A DNA stretch of 64,000 nt from Crossaster papposus (Eukaryota > Echinodermata > Asteroidea > Velatida > Solasteridae), in NCBI GenBank assembly GCA_037893245.1, contig JBAIAA010000252.1, positions 526,501 through 590,500 on the forward strand. Direction: 5' to 3'. Position 1 is the first letter of the stretch, and each line of letters starts with the position of its first letter. The notes beneath the pieces were generated by a model. The model searched no databases. It had not been told where the DNA came from and saw nothing but the letters and a program-made list of their open reading frames with translations. A program made the position numbers and the translations under genes. Shown piece after piece: positions 22,501 to 37,500 of the stretch.

Positions 22501-25500
22501 GGTTAAGGATGATGATAGTACCGGGAAGCACACCCAAGCATTTCCGGCCTTGCTCGCTGCTGACAGACATTTCCGGCCTTGCTCGTGGCGTGTTTATGCG
22601 TCATCCGTTTTGAATCTGGGGAAAACTTTGCGTTTATATTCTTCTTCCAGCGCGAACTGGTTAACCCTAACTCTCTAGGGGGTGTGGAAAATCATAGAAT
22701 CACAGTACAAGATATAGTACTGTAATTACCTGTTAGTGAATATAGATGGTGTGCCATTGAAGCTTCTTGCAGGAATATGTGAGAACATCTGCTCTTCTAA
22801 TACAAGAAAAACCTGTGGCAAAATCCCATCCAACATTGCACCGTGACCCCTACCTTTCCTTAAAAAAAAAAATACTTCATCTTATTCTGACAGGGAATTG
22901 ATTTCCTGACAATTTCCCTCGAGCCTCGAAATTGCAATTTGCAGTAGGTTTTTCAAGACAAGCATCGAAAAAAAAAAAAAAAATTGCAGCTACTGTACAG
23001 ATAGCTCTTTGCATTAAGTTTCTTATAATTTTGACACGAGATAAGATTTCAAGAGAAAACTAAAAACAAATGCACTTTAAAAAGTATGTACATGTACATA
23101 CCTTAGGTTAAATTATCTTCCGTCTCCACAAGCAATTTCACTTTAACAAATTTCCGCAGCCCTGTTTTTTTTTTTTCTCGTTAAATAGAATGGGCAGCTG
23201 GGGAAATGCATAGAAAACCTTGCCGCAAGGTTTGTAGCAACTTTTCTTCATCTGCATAAAAGACGTGCTGCACGCACTGAGATAAATATTCCAACGAGTA
23301 CAGCATCGTTTCTTAACTCGCTTTCCCTGTCCGCTCATATTACCCAAAGCTCACTCGAGTTGACATCCTGGTCAACCTGCAGAATTTAATAAGAAGGCTA
23401 ATGAAAACACCCAGGTTTTTTGGGCAAACGTGCGGTGAATCATGAATTTATAGCTGTTGCTTATTATGCTACGCCGTTTTATAACCAGTTGTATAACCAG
23501 TGCAGTTTGAAGGTATAAATCTGCAAAATTAGACGACACTCAATCCTGACTAATTACTGTCACTGGCATCTAGAGTGATCTTTCAATCATCAATTCCTAG
23601 TATCTCTTGTGGGTTTGTTTTTTTCGCTCCGCCCCGAAACCAAAAACCAATCATGTTAGGGCTGCAGCACAGTTGAGGGTTTTTATAATCCGACTGGCTC
23701 GTATCTCCTCGGCGATTTAGGTTTCGTCGGCACAGCCTCTTCTTTCGATCGTCGCCGGATATATTAAAAGCCGATCTACTTGGATTCGCTCCAAATTGAG
23801 GGATTGATTTTCGCAACCACTGGTTTCTGTATTCTGTACGTATGCAGATTCAGCATCGGTTTTTGTGCACGTGTAGTGTACACCTTGGCTTTTCTCTGAA
23901 AAGTTGGCTTTTTATGAAATTGCATTTTTAAATTTGATCCCACTTGGAGTGCAGAACAAGTGTGCATACGTGTACAAGTATGATAAGTATGCAAGGAGGG
24001 TTTGTTCGTTTGTTTGTTTGCTACAAAACGACAATTTATTCTTGGTGCATGAAAAAGTCTTCATTTACATTAAGTATTCATGTTCTAGTGGAATTATTCA
24101 ACAGGGATAGATATGCTGTGTTCTCATTCTGTCTCTGTGCAGTCTTTGAATTTGTTCATCAGGAATCGGGACAGACGGTGTGCGGACAACGTGTTTATCG
24201 CATTCTGTGTTTTGATGCTTGTCTGCGCGATACTTCATGTGAGAGGAATTATGCACATGAAATTGCGCTTTCACGGTCTGTTTACATCGTCTTTACGGCT
24301 TATTGACGGGATTTATTCTTTCCTAATTTCAGCTATAAATGTGTATTTTTAGGTTAACAATGATTGGACGTTTGGGGAAAATACATGTTATGTACTACAT
24401 GTATGTATCATACTGAAATTTCGCTATTTCCTGTCAGATTTTCTTGTTTGTGGTGGAAGTAGATTTCTGTGTAGGTTTGCTTTCAAATGATCTGAAAACA
24501 AAAACAGCATGCGATTCAAGTTTCATGTAGTCTTTTGCACTGAGCAGTGTTTAAATTGCGTTGATGTCAAGATATGCACGCGTGCCTCTACACGCCGGCA
24601 TCAAAATGTAATTCTAACTAGAGTAAATACTTGTCCACCGCTTCGACAAAGCAGATGCCTTGCATTTCTACCGTGGCTCCACGATCGTTGTGTTTGCTTT
24701 GACATCTCAAGGGGGATGGATGCGTACCGGTCTGACCGGGGATTGCCCAACATCCGACTGTTGGCGTGGCGATGGGAACACTTGTTTGCTCGTTTCTTCC
24801 GTCTCTCCCTACGGTGACCGGGACTGGTGCGTTACCGCCGAGCGTAACCCCCCAACACCTAATTGGATAGGACAACCTAATAATCGGGCTAGCATATTGC
24901 AGGACAATGTACCGTGGATTCATCATCAGGTGGATTATGTGTTGGATAAAAGTACACAACATTAAAAATGGCATCACTATTTTTCTGAGTAGCGCCAGTG
25001 TGCTGGCTTGCGCATCACTTTTTCCTTCTTTCACGATGTTTGATCTCGTTTCAATTTTCCAGGAAACTTTTGTTATCAGATTCGTTCGGACTACAGTATG
25101 TGTTTGCCAACAGTACTCAACGTTAAAAACGACATCACCATTTCTCTCAGTAGAGCAAGTTTGCTGGTTTGCTTTCTCCTTCTTTCAAGATGTTTGATCT
25201 CTTGTCAAGTGTCCAGGAACACTTTTCCATCACTACATTTCCAGGTGGGATACATGTGATTACCAAATCCCAGTCATTGTTTAGTTTGGCCAGCGACATC
25301 TAAACAACATCTCATGGAGAGGAAATGAGTTTTTGTGTAAGTGCTTCCCTGAAACTGTATCTCTGGTTATATCTTATAGTCCGCATGAAAGGAATTTGTA
25401 TGTATTTGAGGATTACATGTAGATACCGCTACACATTGTGCGACTACTACAATTGCACTAAGAAACCTGATGTACCGATACTTGTGCGAAAACTGTCCAA

Positions 25501-28500
25501 GAAAACAGCTCAGGTACATGTACATGTAGTATTATACAGACATGTACGGGAACATGTATGCACCATCACTTCTGGTCCATGATTTTCATGCATGTGTACA
25601 AGTGTACTTTCTCAATGATTACAAAGGGAGAGTTTTTAGAGACTTTGGAGTGGAACCTCTTGAATGCATTGCTGCTTAGGTCTTAAACTCATGAGAAGAT
25701 GCTACAGGTTGGTGACATTTAGAATTAAATTAGTCTTGCGTACTTGCACTTTGTGCCATGTACGCACATCAACCAGTACGTGCACGTGACGTCTACATGT
25801 ACCTTCCACTGGACCTCTTGAAAGTCGCCGCAAAGCGCCCTCACTTGTGTTGCACAAATTCAAGTTGCGCAAATGTAGAATTTGAATCTTGTGCAATTTC
25901 TTTGTGTCTTAAGGTGTTGAAATGAGCTTGAGATGAGCTTGAGATGAGCTTGAGATGAGGTGTGTTTTAGGCAAACCTCCTGTGCTTATAAGTCACTCAG
26001 TTCTATTGTGAACCTGCGGTAATCTGGATGGCACTGTATCCATGCATCGTGTATTGACGTGAAGAGATAATCATTTACTGCATCTGCGTCTGCATATGTG
26101 TGAGTTGCCTATTTCTTTGACGCGGCACTTAAAATCTTTGTATTGTTGATCAAACGAATGCATTTACCGTCTATTGATACCCAAATTACGCATTGAGCTT
26201 GCTACCATGGAAACCCATCACCCAAACCAATCTCCTTGCAAGGATCTGTATCTGCCCGATCGTAAAAAGCTTTCAGGAAGTCCTGGGAGAGAAGTCTTCT
26301 CGATTTATTCACTCGTTTATTTAAATCGTCTGTTCACCTGTCATCCGTAATAAATGTACGTCTTGCGTTTACAAGCAAGTGAACCGATGAGAGTAAGTGC
26401 AAACTGCTAGAGGACAAGCAGCAGTACATGTACCAAGACATTAGCAGGGTACCATCAGAGACTGCTTTGACTGCTCCACGTCCAGTCTTGAGGTTGAATG
26501 CGTTTTCTCTCATGCGCCCATCATTTACAAGTAAAGTGCCTAGATGCAGGCAAGTTGTCCTATCCAATGTTTCATCAGTTTACAAGTTTTTATCTCATGC
26601 GCATGAATTCTGCTGATTGTTGCAATGTACATGTTGAGAGTAACTGAGTAAGCTGCAAGCTGGACACGATCATCGTCATTTCAATTGTCATCATTTGCAA
26701 AAGCTAGCCGCATATGTGCAGGTTGCATAGTCGCAGAGTAGACATGAGCGAATTCATGTGAAATCTTAAGATATCAAACAGTTTTTCTCCAGCGGTCTGC
26801 ATACTTAACAAGGCTCTTAACCATCAAAATGCACGACCAACACTTTGTATCATCTACATGTATGTTGTGTGCCATTGCTTTGATAATATGTCTCATGGAC
26901 GAAGATGCATTTTTGTACACATTCAGTTGGAAATTGTTAGAAATGATTGTATAAATGGCTACAGATGGGACCCAATTGTGTACATGTATAGCGTCCTCTA
27001 GCGAGTGTGCACACACAAGATAGTCTATATGAGTTCACATGTACATGTATGGCCGGCTGTATGCAAAGCTCGGGCGGAGCACCCTGTTCCTTTAACGTGT
27101 GGAGATTTATGCGTAAGAAAATCAAAGAACAAGAGGCCTTGAGGAGACTGGCCTACATTAGGAGTCATCTCCAAAGATGTACGTATCAGTTTCATGACTT
27201 TCATGAGGTGTAAATTTGCAAGTGGACGGTTCATCGATTTGCAGACAGAGTCTAAGGAGATAGCAGCTTTTATCTTATTGGCAGAGTTGTTGAAGTACAT
27301 GTTCAAGTAGATCAGAGACCTACAGAGAAATTGAATACTTCTGATTCTTGACGATGTTGCGCCAAGTGGCGTCAAATATTGAGTGTTGTAAACACTCGCA
27401 ACATCAGTCATCGTAATGCTGTCAAGAGGGGATTGTCTTTGGAGTTTAATTGTAATCTTTTAAAAGGTTGGTAATCCTCACCATTTTTGTGTACGTGGTC
27501 TGATGTTCGTGAGTTGACGAATTACCGGTAGGGTCTTCGTAGTGAAGCTTCTTTTATCAACATGACGTTTTTAGTAAATTGGGTTGAAAATCTTCAAGTT
27601 TGTGGTTAATATTAGCCTGGATTCCTTCTGAACACGCTGTCAGTAGTTGCGTGTCTTAGAGGCTCTCAAAGGACTTTAGTCAAAAAAATCGCTTGGGGAG
27701 TTTTTCTTCCCCTTCAAAATAGCAGCATCGCGGTGATTAATACATGCACCTCAAAAATATGCCTTGAAGAAAGAAAGGGAGGAATATCTCAACAAGAAGT
27801 GTGGTCCGATTGACCCGTTCCTGCCAGGCTTTAATTAATCCCTCGCTGCGCGTGTACTCAAACTCCGTCGCTCAATAGTCCGGGAGAGAGAGAGAAGAAG
27901 ACGAAATATTGCTTAGAGCTAGCTCACAAATCATTTACATACTGGTGCAAAAAAAAAGGAAAAAAACAGGAGAAGCTGACGGCGGGAAGCCAGGGGTTAT
28001 TTTGAAAAACAATAATCAGCTGCATTTTCACTTGAAAAGGGTTCTTCCTGCCCGGCAGCAATATCCATGTTTACCACCTAATTAATGGATGAAGAATGAC
28101 CAGACTTTTTGTATTATTCCCTCGTCTCTCGTAATGCCAGAAATGCATCCTCCTTGGAGAATATTTTGGGGAGTTCTTTGTGGAGAGGATTAAAGTCTGC
28201 CGAGGTTTGGAAGTTTCTTGTCTCGACAGGAGCGAGACTACTCCGATTGTGTCAGGATTGTACGGTAGAATGTGAAAAGGAACAGTTGTGATTGTTGAAC
28301 AAAGATCTGCTGCTCGGAAATTTGTTTTGTAAAACTGGCTGCGTGTACAAACTGTTGTATGCCATCAAACAATGTTTGATACAGGTGATCAAGATAATTT
28401 CTGCAATAGATGATGAGATATTGCGACTTAGACAACTACCAACGCAAACTCTGAGGAGAAAAGACGCCTTCTCATTATTTTCGCACTGAAACAAAACCAC

Positions 28501-31500
28501 CATTTAATCTACACTACCAGAGGCCATTGGTTTATCAACGTTTCCAGTGTGGATGGTTAATTTTCAACTAATTAATATTCATCGAAATACAACTTCAATC
28601 AGTGTTTTTGAATATTGACGATGTTTTCTCACAAACTGATGTACTTTACTGATTCGCCAGCAAATCCCCAGACGATGTTCCCGTTTAGTTGTTCACTGCC
28701 TGCTTTGAGTGTCTTCTTCAAAGGGCAGCTGCGTCGAGGGCACAACTCACCTCTGCCCAAAGTGCAGTGAATCCATAAAAAGGTCAATGAATTTTACTTC
28801 CTTGTGTGATTCTCTCTTACAAAACGGTAATTTGCACAGGAGGATTCAGAGAAGCAGGGTGGATCCAGTGGCTTTATCTACCTGCACAATACCGTAGTGC
28901 ACACTTTGGCAATCATTGATCCGTTGCAAACTCCTGAGAGAAAAGTCGTATATTCAGTAAACAGGTACAAAATCTCAGCCCCGTCTGGGATGCCTGGAGT
29001 CTGGAGTACAGGATCCTGCATTCATAGGAGTGTTAGAGTGTCAACCTGTCGGAACGACACGTCATGTTTAGGTTTTTCGTATTCTTTTTTGTTTTCATCT
29101 TTCATGTTTCTTCTGCATTGTGTACTGGTATCTCTCAGTACCGTACCTCCTTGAGAGATGATGCTAATCTGTTGCATTGAAATTACACGAACCTTGACAT
29201 CTTAGATGTGTGGTACCACAAGAAACCTGCGCCGAGACTGTCATTTTCAAGTTAATACACTTTTGTGGATTTTTTTCCCAACATTATTCACAAGTTTTCT
29301 CTATCTACATTTATTGCCTGAGTAGTTCTCACCCTTTACTCTTTCTTGTTGTTCTCTGTTTCAACAGAAATCTCCTGAACCATGCATGTTATTGCAATAT
29401 CCAGTGTATCCACAGAGAATAACAACATATCAATTTATCCAAATCATACCCCAGAAACCATGGCAACGGTAACACTCTAAGGAACACAATATTAATAATT
29501 GTATTCATTTCCCCCAGGCATCACTGTAATATAAGGGGGGAGTGGGCTGCATAGTAGGAGTTAGAGAGTACATGTATATCATGTATATCAATGCCTTTTT
29601 ATGAATACGCCTTATTTCTTAAGTTGAGATTGAAATTTAAATGAAAAGCAGGTACATAACAGTGTCCATGCAGACAATCAGCCCCATGGCCTTGTGCTAA
29701 ATCGCCAGTAGTGATTAATTAGTGTCTCACCATCCACTCATAATCACAACGCGACCCCATCCCTTGCGCAGGAAGTCTCCTAATAGTCAGTTTCTATCGA
29801 GCGGGCTGTCGGCAATGAACCACTTAAATCCAACGCGTCGGCTGCCGTGCGGAGAGATTGCCAGCTCAAGACGGAGAATCAAGGATGCATGGAAGTGCGT
29901 GGATTTGAAGAATGTCGTTGGATTAAAGAGATAATTCTTGGACAATGCTAACAATGATTGTGCAGGATGGACGTGTGCACAGTGGAAGCTGTGCCCAGAC
30001 CAAGGTGTCCAGTGATATGGCCGCCACGTGGAGTTTGGAGACTAGGTACAAAATGGCCGCCAAGTGGCCGAGTCTGTCGTTTCTCCAGCGACTTCCAAAA
30101 CGTCGGCGGAAAGGAAAAGGTGAGAATGTGTTTACTTTCATGTTTAATACTGGACATTCGGTATTGTCTGTAAATGTGGGTAGGCACTCACCGCGTTAGG
30201 GGGACAGGTTCTTTTGTTTGGAAAAGACAGACCGAGTAGTGGGGACATTTTCGAGTCCCCATAGCGCGTTGGGTGTTCAGTAAAGGTAGAACAAGGTAAA
30301 ATCGGGTTAGGGTATAATGAAAGAAAATGTAGAAGAGGACAAATTAGGGTGATGCTGAAAATTTTAGAATTTTAGAGTGTTCTGAGTTTGAGATTAGAGA
30401 GATTTCAGTTTATGCACAAACCCTATGGGTTGTCCCCATAACGCTATGTACCACACGAGTGCGTGTTCTTGAATGTACACCCATTATGTAGACAGTGTCA
30501 AGTACACACACATTTCTTTTAAAGTTTTGAAACCTACTTTTATTCACAGCAGTGTAAAAAAAAATGAATTCTTCCATCAGCCTTAGTTTTCATTAACTCT
30601 TGCTTTTCCAGCTCCATCCAAATCCATCCCCCATTTTTTGTGGATTTTGTGGTTTGTGGTGGGCCTATAGGCCTGGCTTGATTAAATTTGGATGAAGTAT
30701 GACAGACTTGGGCCAGGCGGGCCTGAAGCACTGCTTGGGGAAACTGATTGATTTTGTCCACCAAGAAGTACACTACCGGTAGTGTTGTCATAAAATTGAT
30801 GTGTACTACATAATCCATCAAAATCATCCAGCACTTCATTGGTAGATTACCGGCATATCATGTATAAGAAGCAGAGTGAGTGATGGATTTTGATGGAAAC
30901 GGTTCTTTCCTAAAGTAACTATAGATAAACATGTAGGGTTAAGAGTTAAGACTCTTCAAAGCATTTGTATCTTGATCATAGAAAGGTTTAATTTGTTGGC
31001 GTTTCGCCAATATTACAATTACCAGTACAATCTTCCTGATCTTAACTTACGTAAACTGTCGTGAATATTTGATCGCGTCTTGTAAGATCTTGACCTCAAG
31101 ATAGTCAGTGAGTGGCGTCGTTCATCGTCACCCTCTGTCTGCATTTTTATTGTGATGTGCCTCTCTGCATGAACAAGAAACAAGAGCCAAGGAAAACACT
31201 CCATGTCCATTGAAAACCTTGTTCACCAGGACGCATCCTTGTTTTTAGAAGCACGCAGCTGGGGTAAAGAAAGACACGTCAGGCGTGTCTTAAAAAGTAC
31301 TTGTAGTTTGCTTAGTCACCATCCTGTCCAATACTGCCCTACATGTTAAAGTGTTGCGTTGCGTTGGGTTGACCAGGCTAAACCGATTAACCAGTTTGCG
31401 ACAGGATTATTTGATTGGGTCCAGGTGCGGGATTGTTTTCACGAACCTCAATCCTAGACGGGTTCAGGCCAGCATCTGTGGATAGCACACCATAATATTT

Positions 31501-34500
31501 CTAGCCTTGCTCATTGTAAGCTCATTGTAAGCTGGTTGCTGATAGACATGTACCGGTATTTCCGGCCTTGCTCGTAACATGTTTACAGACTGCGTGTTTA
31601 TCTGTCACCCGTTTTAAATTCCCCCGGGAAAAACTTACATACACATCCTTCAATGTGAACCATTGGTGAACTGGCTGAATAAATGTAACAGTACATGCAT
31701 GTACATGTACATACATACCCTGTCTGATTATTCTTGTATATGAACCACTGCCTGTGTCCTTGTATACTGATATACATGTATCATGAGTACCTGTCAGATT
31801 GGGTAAGGACTAAATGATTGATAACTGCCATTATTATTTAATGAAAGTGCAGTGTATCTGTTTTTGGTTTTATAAGCTGAGAATTAATTACTCTGATTTC
31901 AATCTAGAAATAAAGTTTCACGCCGGAACGTGCGAGTATTGTGGATAAAGTTGAGATAAACAAAATCAATTTATTCCTAGTGGTTCACTATAATGCCTAT
32001 TGAAATCCAAGCTGCCGGTAGCGTGAACGTACTTAATTAGCATTATGAATGCAAAGCCATCACATTTCCTTTTCAGAAACGTTGTTTTTTCATCAAGAAA
32101 ATTGCAGATGCTTTTTTACAAAAGTACATGTAAATCTACTGAGATGAAATCTTCACAGGTTTTAGTGAACCTGCCTCAACTTTATGGTATTTTCATTCCT
32201 GGAATCGGTAAACATACATTTTTTTCCCCCAAATTGTAAATCACTCATAATTTTACTGCAGTGGTAATAAGAAATTATCAGTTAACAACGTTCCTTCGTT
32301 GTCTCAACAACAACAGTTCTTGGCTTTTCATCTACACGTCATAATTGAAAGAAAGACAAAAAATACCTTTCTCCAGGCACTTGATTTGCCGACGAGCCGA
32401 CGAGCGAGAGGTTTTTACACGCGTTTCATTGTCAGTTATTGGCTCGTGTTGGTCATTATTGTAGTTACACACTAATTGGTTCTCTACAAATATCCAAATT
32501 CCTGTTCTCTCTTCCACTAAACCAATTTTGTGCTTGCATGACAGGTAATTATTTTAGACACAGGAAAAAGGCTTAAATACACTCGTACTATTCACAAAAT
32601 TCTTGGAGCAGAAATTTTACTTAATTTAACTTCATGTTGGTGAACACATTTTTTATTGCTAGAAAAACACCAGAATCAATTGGAAAAAAAATTAAAAAAT
32701 CTTGTTAACATGATTGGGAATACACAAAATTGCATGTGGGGAAAACGCACGTTAAAACTTTGATTCAGAATCACAGGTTTTGTAGATACATGCAAAAGCA
32801 TACACATCTTTAGACTAACAAATTTGGAATTTTTGCAATTCTAGTCATTTGTGATTTAGTAACTTAAACTTGGTACTTTGTGTACATGTACTGTATGCAT
32901 AAAAAAACATGTCAATATCACTTCGTAGTGTAAGCCATAATGCATGACATAAAGATTTTCTGAAATGTTTGATCACCCACAACTGGTACGGTAGTGTGGC
33001 CATGCACGACTGGTGGTGCGACCATGCACAACTGGTGGTGCGACCATGCGCTGGTGTAACCCCTGTCTGCGAACTCTTACGATTTATAATCGCAAGTCAA
33101 AAGTTTTGAACATGACCATTAGCCTTGCTGTGACTGATTTTGCTCTGGTGATCACCTACGACTTTGCGCTCTTTTTACGGTTTTCCCGCGATTCCAACAT
33201 TTGTCGGTCGCAGCTACTGTAGGTTGTAACCTTGACTGGGCTTTAACCCCCCCCCCTATTACATTTGTTCTTGAGGTTCTGACTAATATAACTGCAAGCC
33301 ATCCAAATTTGTCTCCCAGCGTTAAATGTTTGCATTGTTTTCCTAGCTCATCGCAAGAGCCACTATGTACACACTGCAAAAATCCATTCCCTTTTGGAAA
33401 ATTTAATCCACTAATGGCAAAAACACTGAGGCTACATGCAAAGTAAATATCATGGGAGGATGCCTTTGAAGAGTCTCATGAATTAATGAAGGATGATATT
33501 AATATTAATATTGTAAAGGCTTTTGTTAAGGGCTTGCAGTAAAATCCACTCTGGGGAATTTCGTACAAGTAAGGAAGTTACATTTTTTGGTTTTTTTTAT
33601 CTCTAAGGAGCTTTGACTTAGGACTATACTGAAAATTAAAGATCGCTGCAGATTTTTTTATTTTTTAGAAAAGGATAAAATATGGCCGCTTTATCGCTTT
33701 GATCTTTTCCCGATTGAATTACAAATTATGTTCATGTACGCTAGCGGATGAGGCCTTTTGGTTGATATCTTCAGAAAGCAAAATATGGATATCTTGACAA
33801 TTTTTTTTCAGTCAAGCCTATTTTTCTAAACATTTTGTTTATTTGCCAAGCCATTGCAAAAAATAGATTTTACTTTCTTCCCCAAAACTTCAAAATCCAT
33901 CTGGATGTTTTGACAAATTGTGTTAAAAAATAACTTTAAAAAACATTTAAAATTATAAATTATTTGTCTCTTATTTTTCTCTAGGTTCGTCACAGTCCAC
34001 TGTTTCTTCCTACACCTCAGAATCCGACGTGGAAGATCCAAGGAGTAAGTAGTGATATTCATTGTGAACTCTGCAGCGAAATCCAACAAAATCCAACAAA
34101 ATCCAACAGAATAATAACATTTTTATAGAATTTGAAAGGGTCTGTTGGGTTTTGTGGGTTGTTGAATTACACGCTTAAATCTAACAAATTTAGCTCTTGC
34201 ATGTTGCGAACAGTACAAATGAATTTGTGTTTCTTAAACTTTACTGACATTTTTGTTAATTCTTAAATCGTGTTATGTTTTTGTGTAAATATTTCGCCTT
34301 AATTTCTGTGTTCAATCTGTCTCCATTCGGTATATGTGAGGCGTTCTGGCAAAATGAGACGGAACTGGGCACAGGGCATAGTGGAGAAAATTGCAAAATA
34401 ATGAATAATGGGTGTTTTTTTTAATTTGCAGATTTATTGATATTTGTAATCTTTAGTATGCCTACTAAGAAATAACAGGGAATTAGTGGAATAAAGTGTA

Positions 34501-37500
34501 AAAAAAACCAATTGGCATTTGTTCATATATCACATGCACAAAACCCGAAAATTCAAAGGACTTTTTCTCAACATTTTACTTTTGCTACCCGGTACATATT
34601 AATCAATGCAAACGAAGTGCAACAAACGGCATTGTAAGGAGAATTTTATTCTCTTTCCTAATATCTGCAAACCCTTATGTCGATTTCTGCCCAGTTCCAT
34701 CTCATTTTGTCAGACTTTCTCACTCATTTGTTCCTTCTGTGATTCTTTAAGAATACTAGTTTTGTTTGTGTTGTTAAATCTTAGTAATATTCTCCAAAGT
34801 AGGTTGAGAAAAATCCATCAACGAAAATTCCATTTAAAGTTATTGTCTACATGAAGTTGGATTCTGACCACATGTAAAATAGTTGGATGGTCGAAAGGTA
34901 AGGCAGGTGTACATGTTAGGAGAGGGTCGTGGGTTTCAAAAATTAGGCCAAGCTTTCTGACAAGTAACATTCTTTTGGAGAAACTGACTATGGTAAAAGA
35001 GGAAATGAGATGCACAGGTAAGTGTATTGTTCAATATCGGTATTACATTGTATATAATAGGACCAATAACAAGCAATATTCTCCTACAAACCCCCTCCCC
35101 CCCCCCCCCCCCCCCCCTCAAAAAAAATATTGCCATACCCATGATACAACTGTACGTGTTAAACAACATCCACAAACAGCTGACGTTTGTGATGTTGGCA
35201 CCATCTGAACATGGGCTTGAAGGATCTATATCAGTCATGTAAGCTGATTTTCTTGACTTTCCTCTATTTTTCTTCACTTTCTGTGTACAAAAAACTATAG
35301 GAAATATCATCATTGCTGCTTTTTTTAGCCTAGTTTCCATTTGTCCTCTTATTTCATTGGTAGTACTGACATGCCTACAACATGTACATGTACCCTGCAT
35401 GAACACAATCGTGGATATTTATCCAACCCAATAAACAATATTCCCATGGGAAGCTTCTTTCAATTGTTCTGATTTGACCTGTCTGGTTAGGGGGGCCCTT
35501 GTTATTCCCTGATGTACAATGTATGTGGACAGTGTACTTTGTCAACTTGAGTGTGTTTAAAGACTTTTCAGGGAATTCAGTGTCAGGCAGAGAGCGTGCT
35601 GGTTGTTTGTGTCTGCAAACTATTGCTTGTCTGTCTGTGACAATTGACTCAAAATCAGCTGTGTGGTTTAGACATGGAGAAACTTTGTCTTGAAGATGTT
35701 CAGTTTTTGCATCGCTGATTGGATAAATTAAAAGATCTTTTAACCCCAACCCTGTGCTGTGGCTCCTTTAACTTTGAAGAAACCTCAATCTTGCAAAATC
35801 CTCAAGTTAGCACCATGTAAAAATTGGATTCAGCCTTAATCTTCCAAAATCATTCGTTTTTCTTAAATTTGTTCAGTGGAGGTGTGACCATTGCCTCAAT
35901 CCTTTAAAATCAGCCAGCACTTCACTGTAGAAGAATGAGGCAGTGCTGATGACATTTAGAACCAGTGCGAATGATATTAAGCATGAACAATCCTGTGTAC
36001 AACACTCCCAGTCAGCCTTAATCTTCTAAAATCCGCCAAAACCACCGGAGGATTAATAAAACTAGGAATAACAGTGCACAATTTAAGTCATGTTTATTTG
36101 GATGTTAGTTCCCCACATTATATAACCCCAAATGCATTTGTTTTATTTTAAAATGATGCATTGTGTTTGAAGTGAACTTAATAGTGAGTCATAAGTTCAA
36201 TTAACTCACAACAGTGACTGTACATGTACGGTACCAGTACTGTGCATTTTCAAATGTCAATTTTCCCAAATTTGTCAGCTGTACTCAGACTTTTCAAGTG
36301 TTGTTATTAACCCTCCTTGTCTTGTCCCAGTATGGTACACACATTGAACCATATTGAATAAAATCTAGTTCGCCAGGGCGAACATCAAACCATCTATCTC
36401 TATTTTTTTATTTTGTTGGGTCAAAGTCCAAAGTGTGCATAAATATCATTGTGTAATTTGTGTGTCTGGATTAATGTTGGCGTTTTGCCAGCAAGCAAGC
36501 TGTGATGTGTAGACCAGTCCCAATCTGTGGACGCACAACAACAATGGTTCAACTTAAGTATAAAAAGAAAGTTGAACAACAAACACAGAAATAAGCAATA
36601 AAATCAGTCTGATCTTTGTAAATTGTCTGAAAATTCAACCTTCCTCTCTCTACAAAAAGAGGAGTCTGTTTTTCTCAGTGAATAGTATTATTCTTGCTTG
36701 ACTAAGCCCCCCCCCCCCCCATCTTTTATTGATGATTGTACTAGTATATAATTCATCACAAGGTTATCAGATGAATTTTATTTAGGCCAAGGGTACTGTA
36801 CATGGACTGTGTTTGTTATTTATATGTTTGATCAGTTTAATGTTGGTGAATTTCCTTTGTTTGCTCATGGAGGAATAAGTACTTATTCCTCCATGTTTTC
36901 TGAAGCTAAACAGATTAAAATGAAAGACTAACTCGATCCTAACCTTTAAAATGATTACCCGATATCATAAATCATTAATGTTCAATGTCTGCCACATTTA
37001 TGTGCAGACAGCTGTTATAAAACCACGACGGGTTCGATTAAAGTGGTAAAGTCAAATCCATTCAAACAACAGAGGGCAGCAGAACATATTTCTCTGTTTT
37101 TCAATTCACGGAGTGACTTGTTTTTGTATCAGAGTTGTTACCAACAGAGGGGGCTATGCATGCACATTGTATTTTGCACAAGTTGTGGTGAATCATGGTA
37201 CCAGTACATGTACAGTACAGGGTACGTGTAAGACAGACGAGTTACATGTACTCATACATGTACTCTAGACATGTCTTAGTATTTCGTGACATCCCTGATT
37301 CATATCTTCAAGCTTTTGGCATTTGTATGCATGGACTGCATTACCTCATCCACTATCCTTTCCCCTGCCCCTTATAATAATAATAAAAATAACATTTATA
37401 TCTCGCACTTTCCATTGTAAAAATGATCAAGTGCTCCTTACAAAATATACAAAGTAACAAAAATTACAAGAGTTAAAATAATTGGTACAAGACAAATTAC

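Larger units (their letters stand above)
14683..33984 (+). other. DLG5 intron 1 (about 19.3 kb)
   Basis: No recognisable gene was found on either strand. It holds MITE-like copies (22420, 31387), a tRNA-derived SINE (21985), poly(C)/poly(G) runs (16561, 16921), a diverged 160-bp duplication (24951/25111), many ACCGGT and ACATGTAC palindromes, and a candidate alternative first exon at 29945-30119. Short ORFs here look like chance. Confidence 0.8.

Noticed and set aside
24618-25034. 138-codon ORF on the minus strand
   Set aside because: No recognisable domain, and one end overlaps the diverged tandem duplication; probably chance in a GC-richer patch.
34936-35406. 156-codon ORF on the minus strand
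   Set aside because: It runs through a poly(C)/poly(G) tract, has no domain and its composition is not coding-like.
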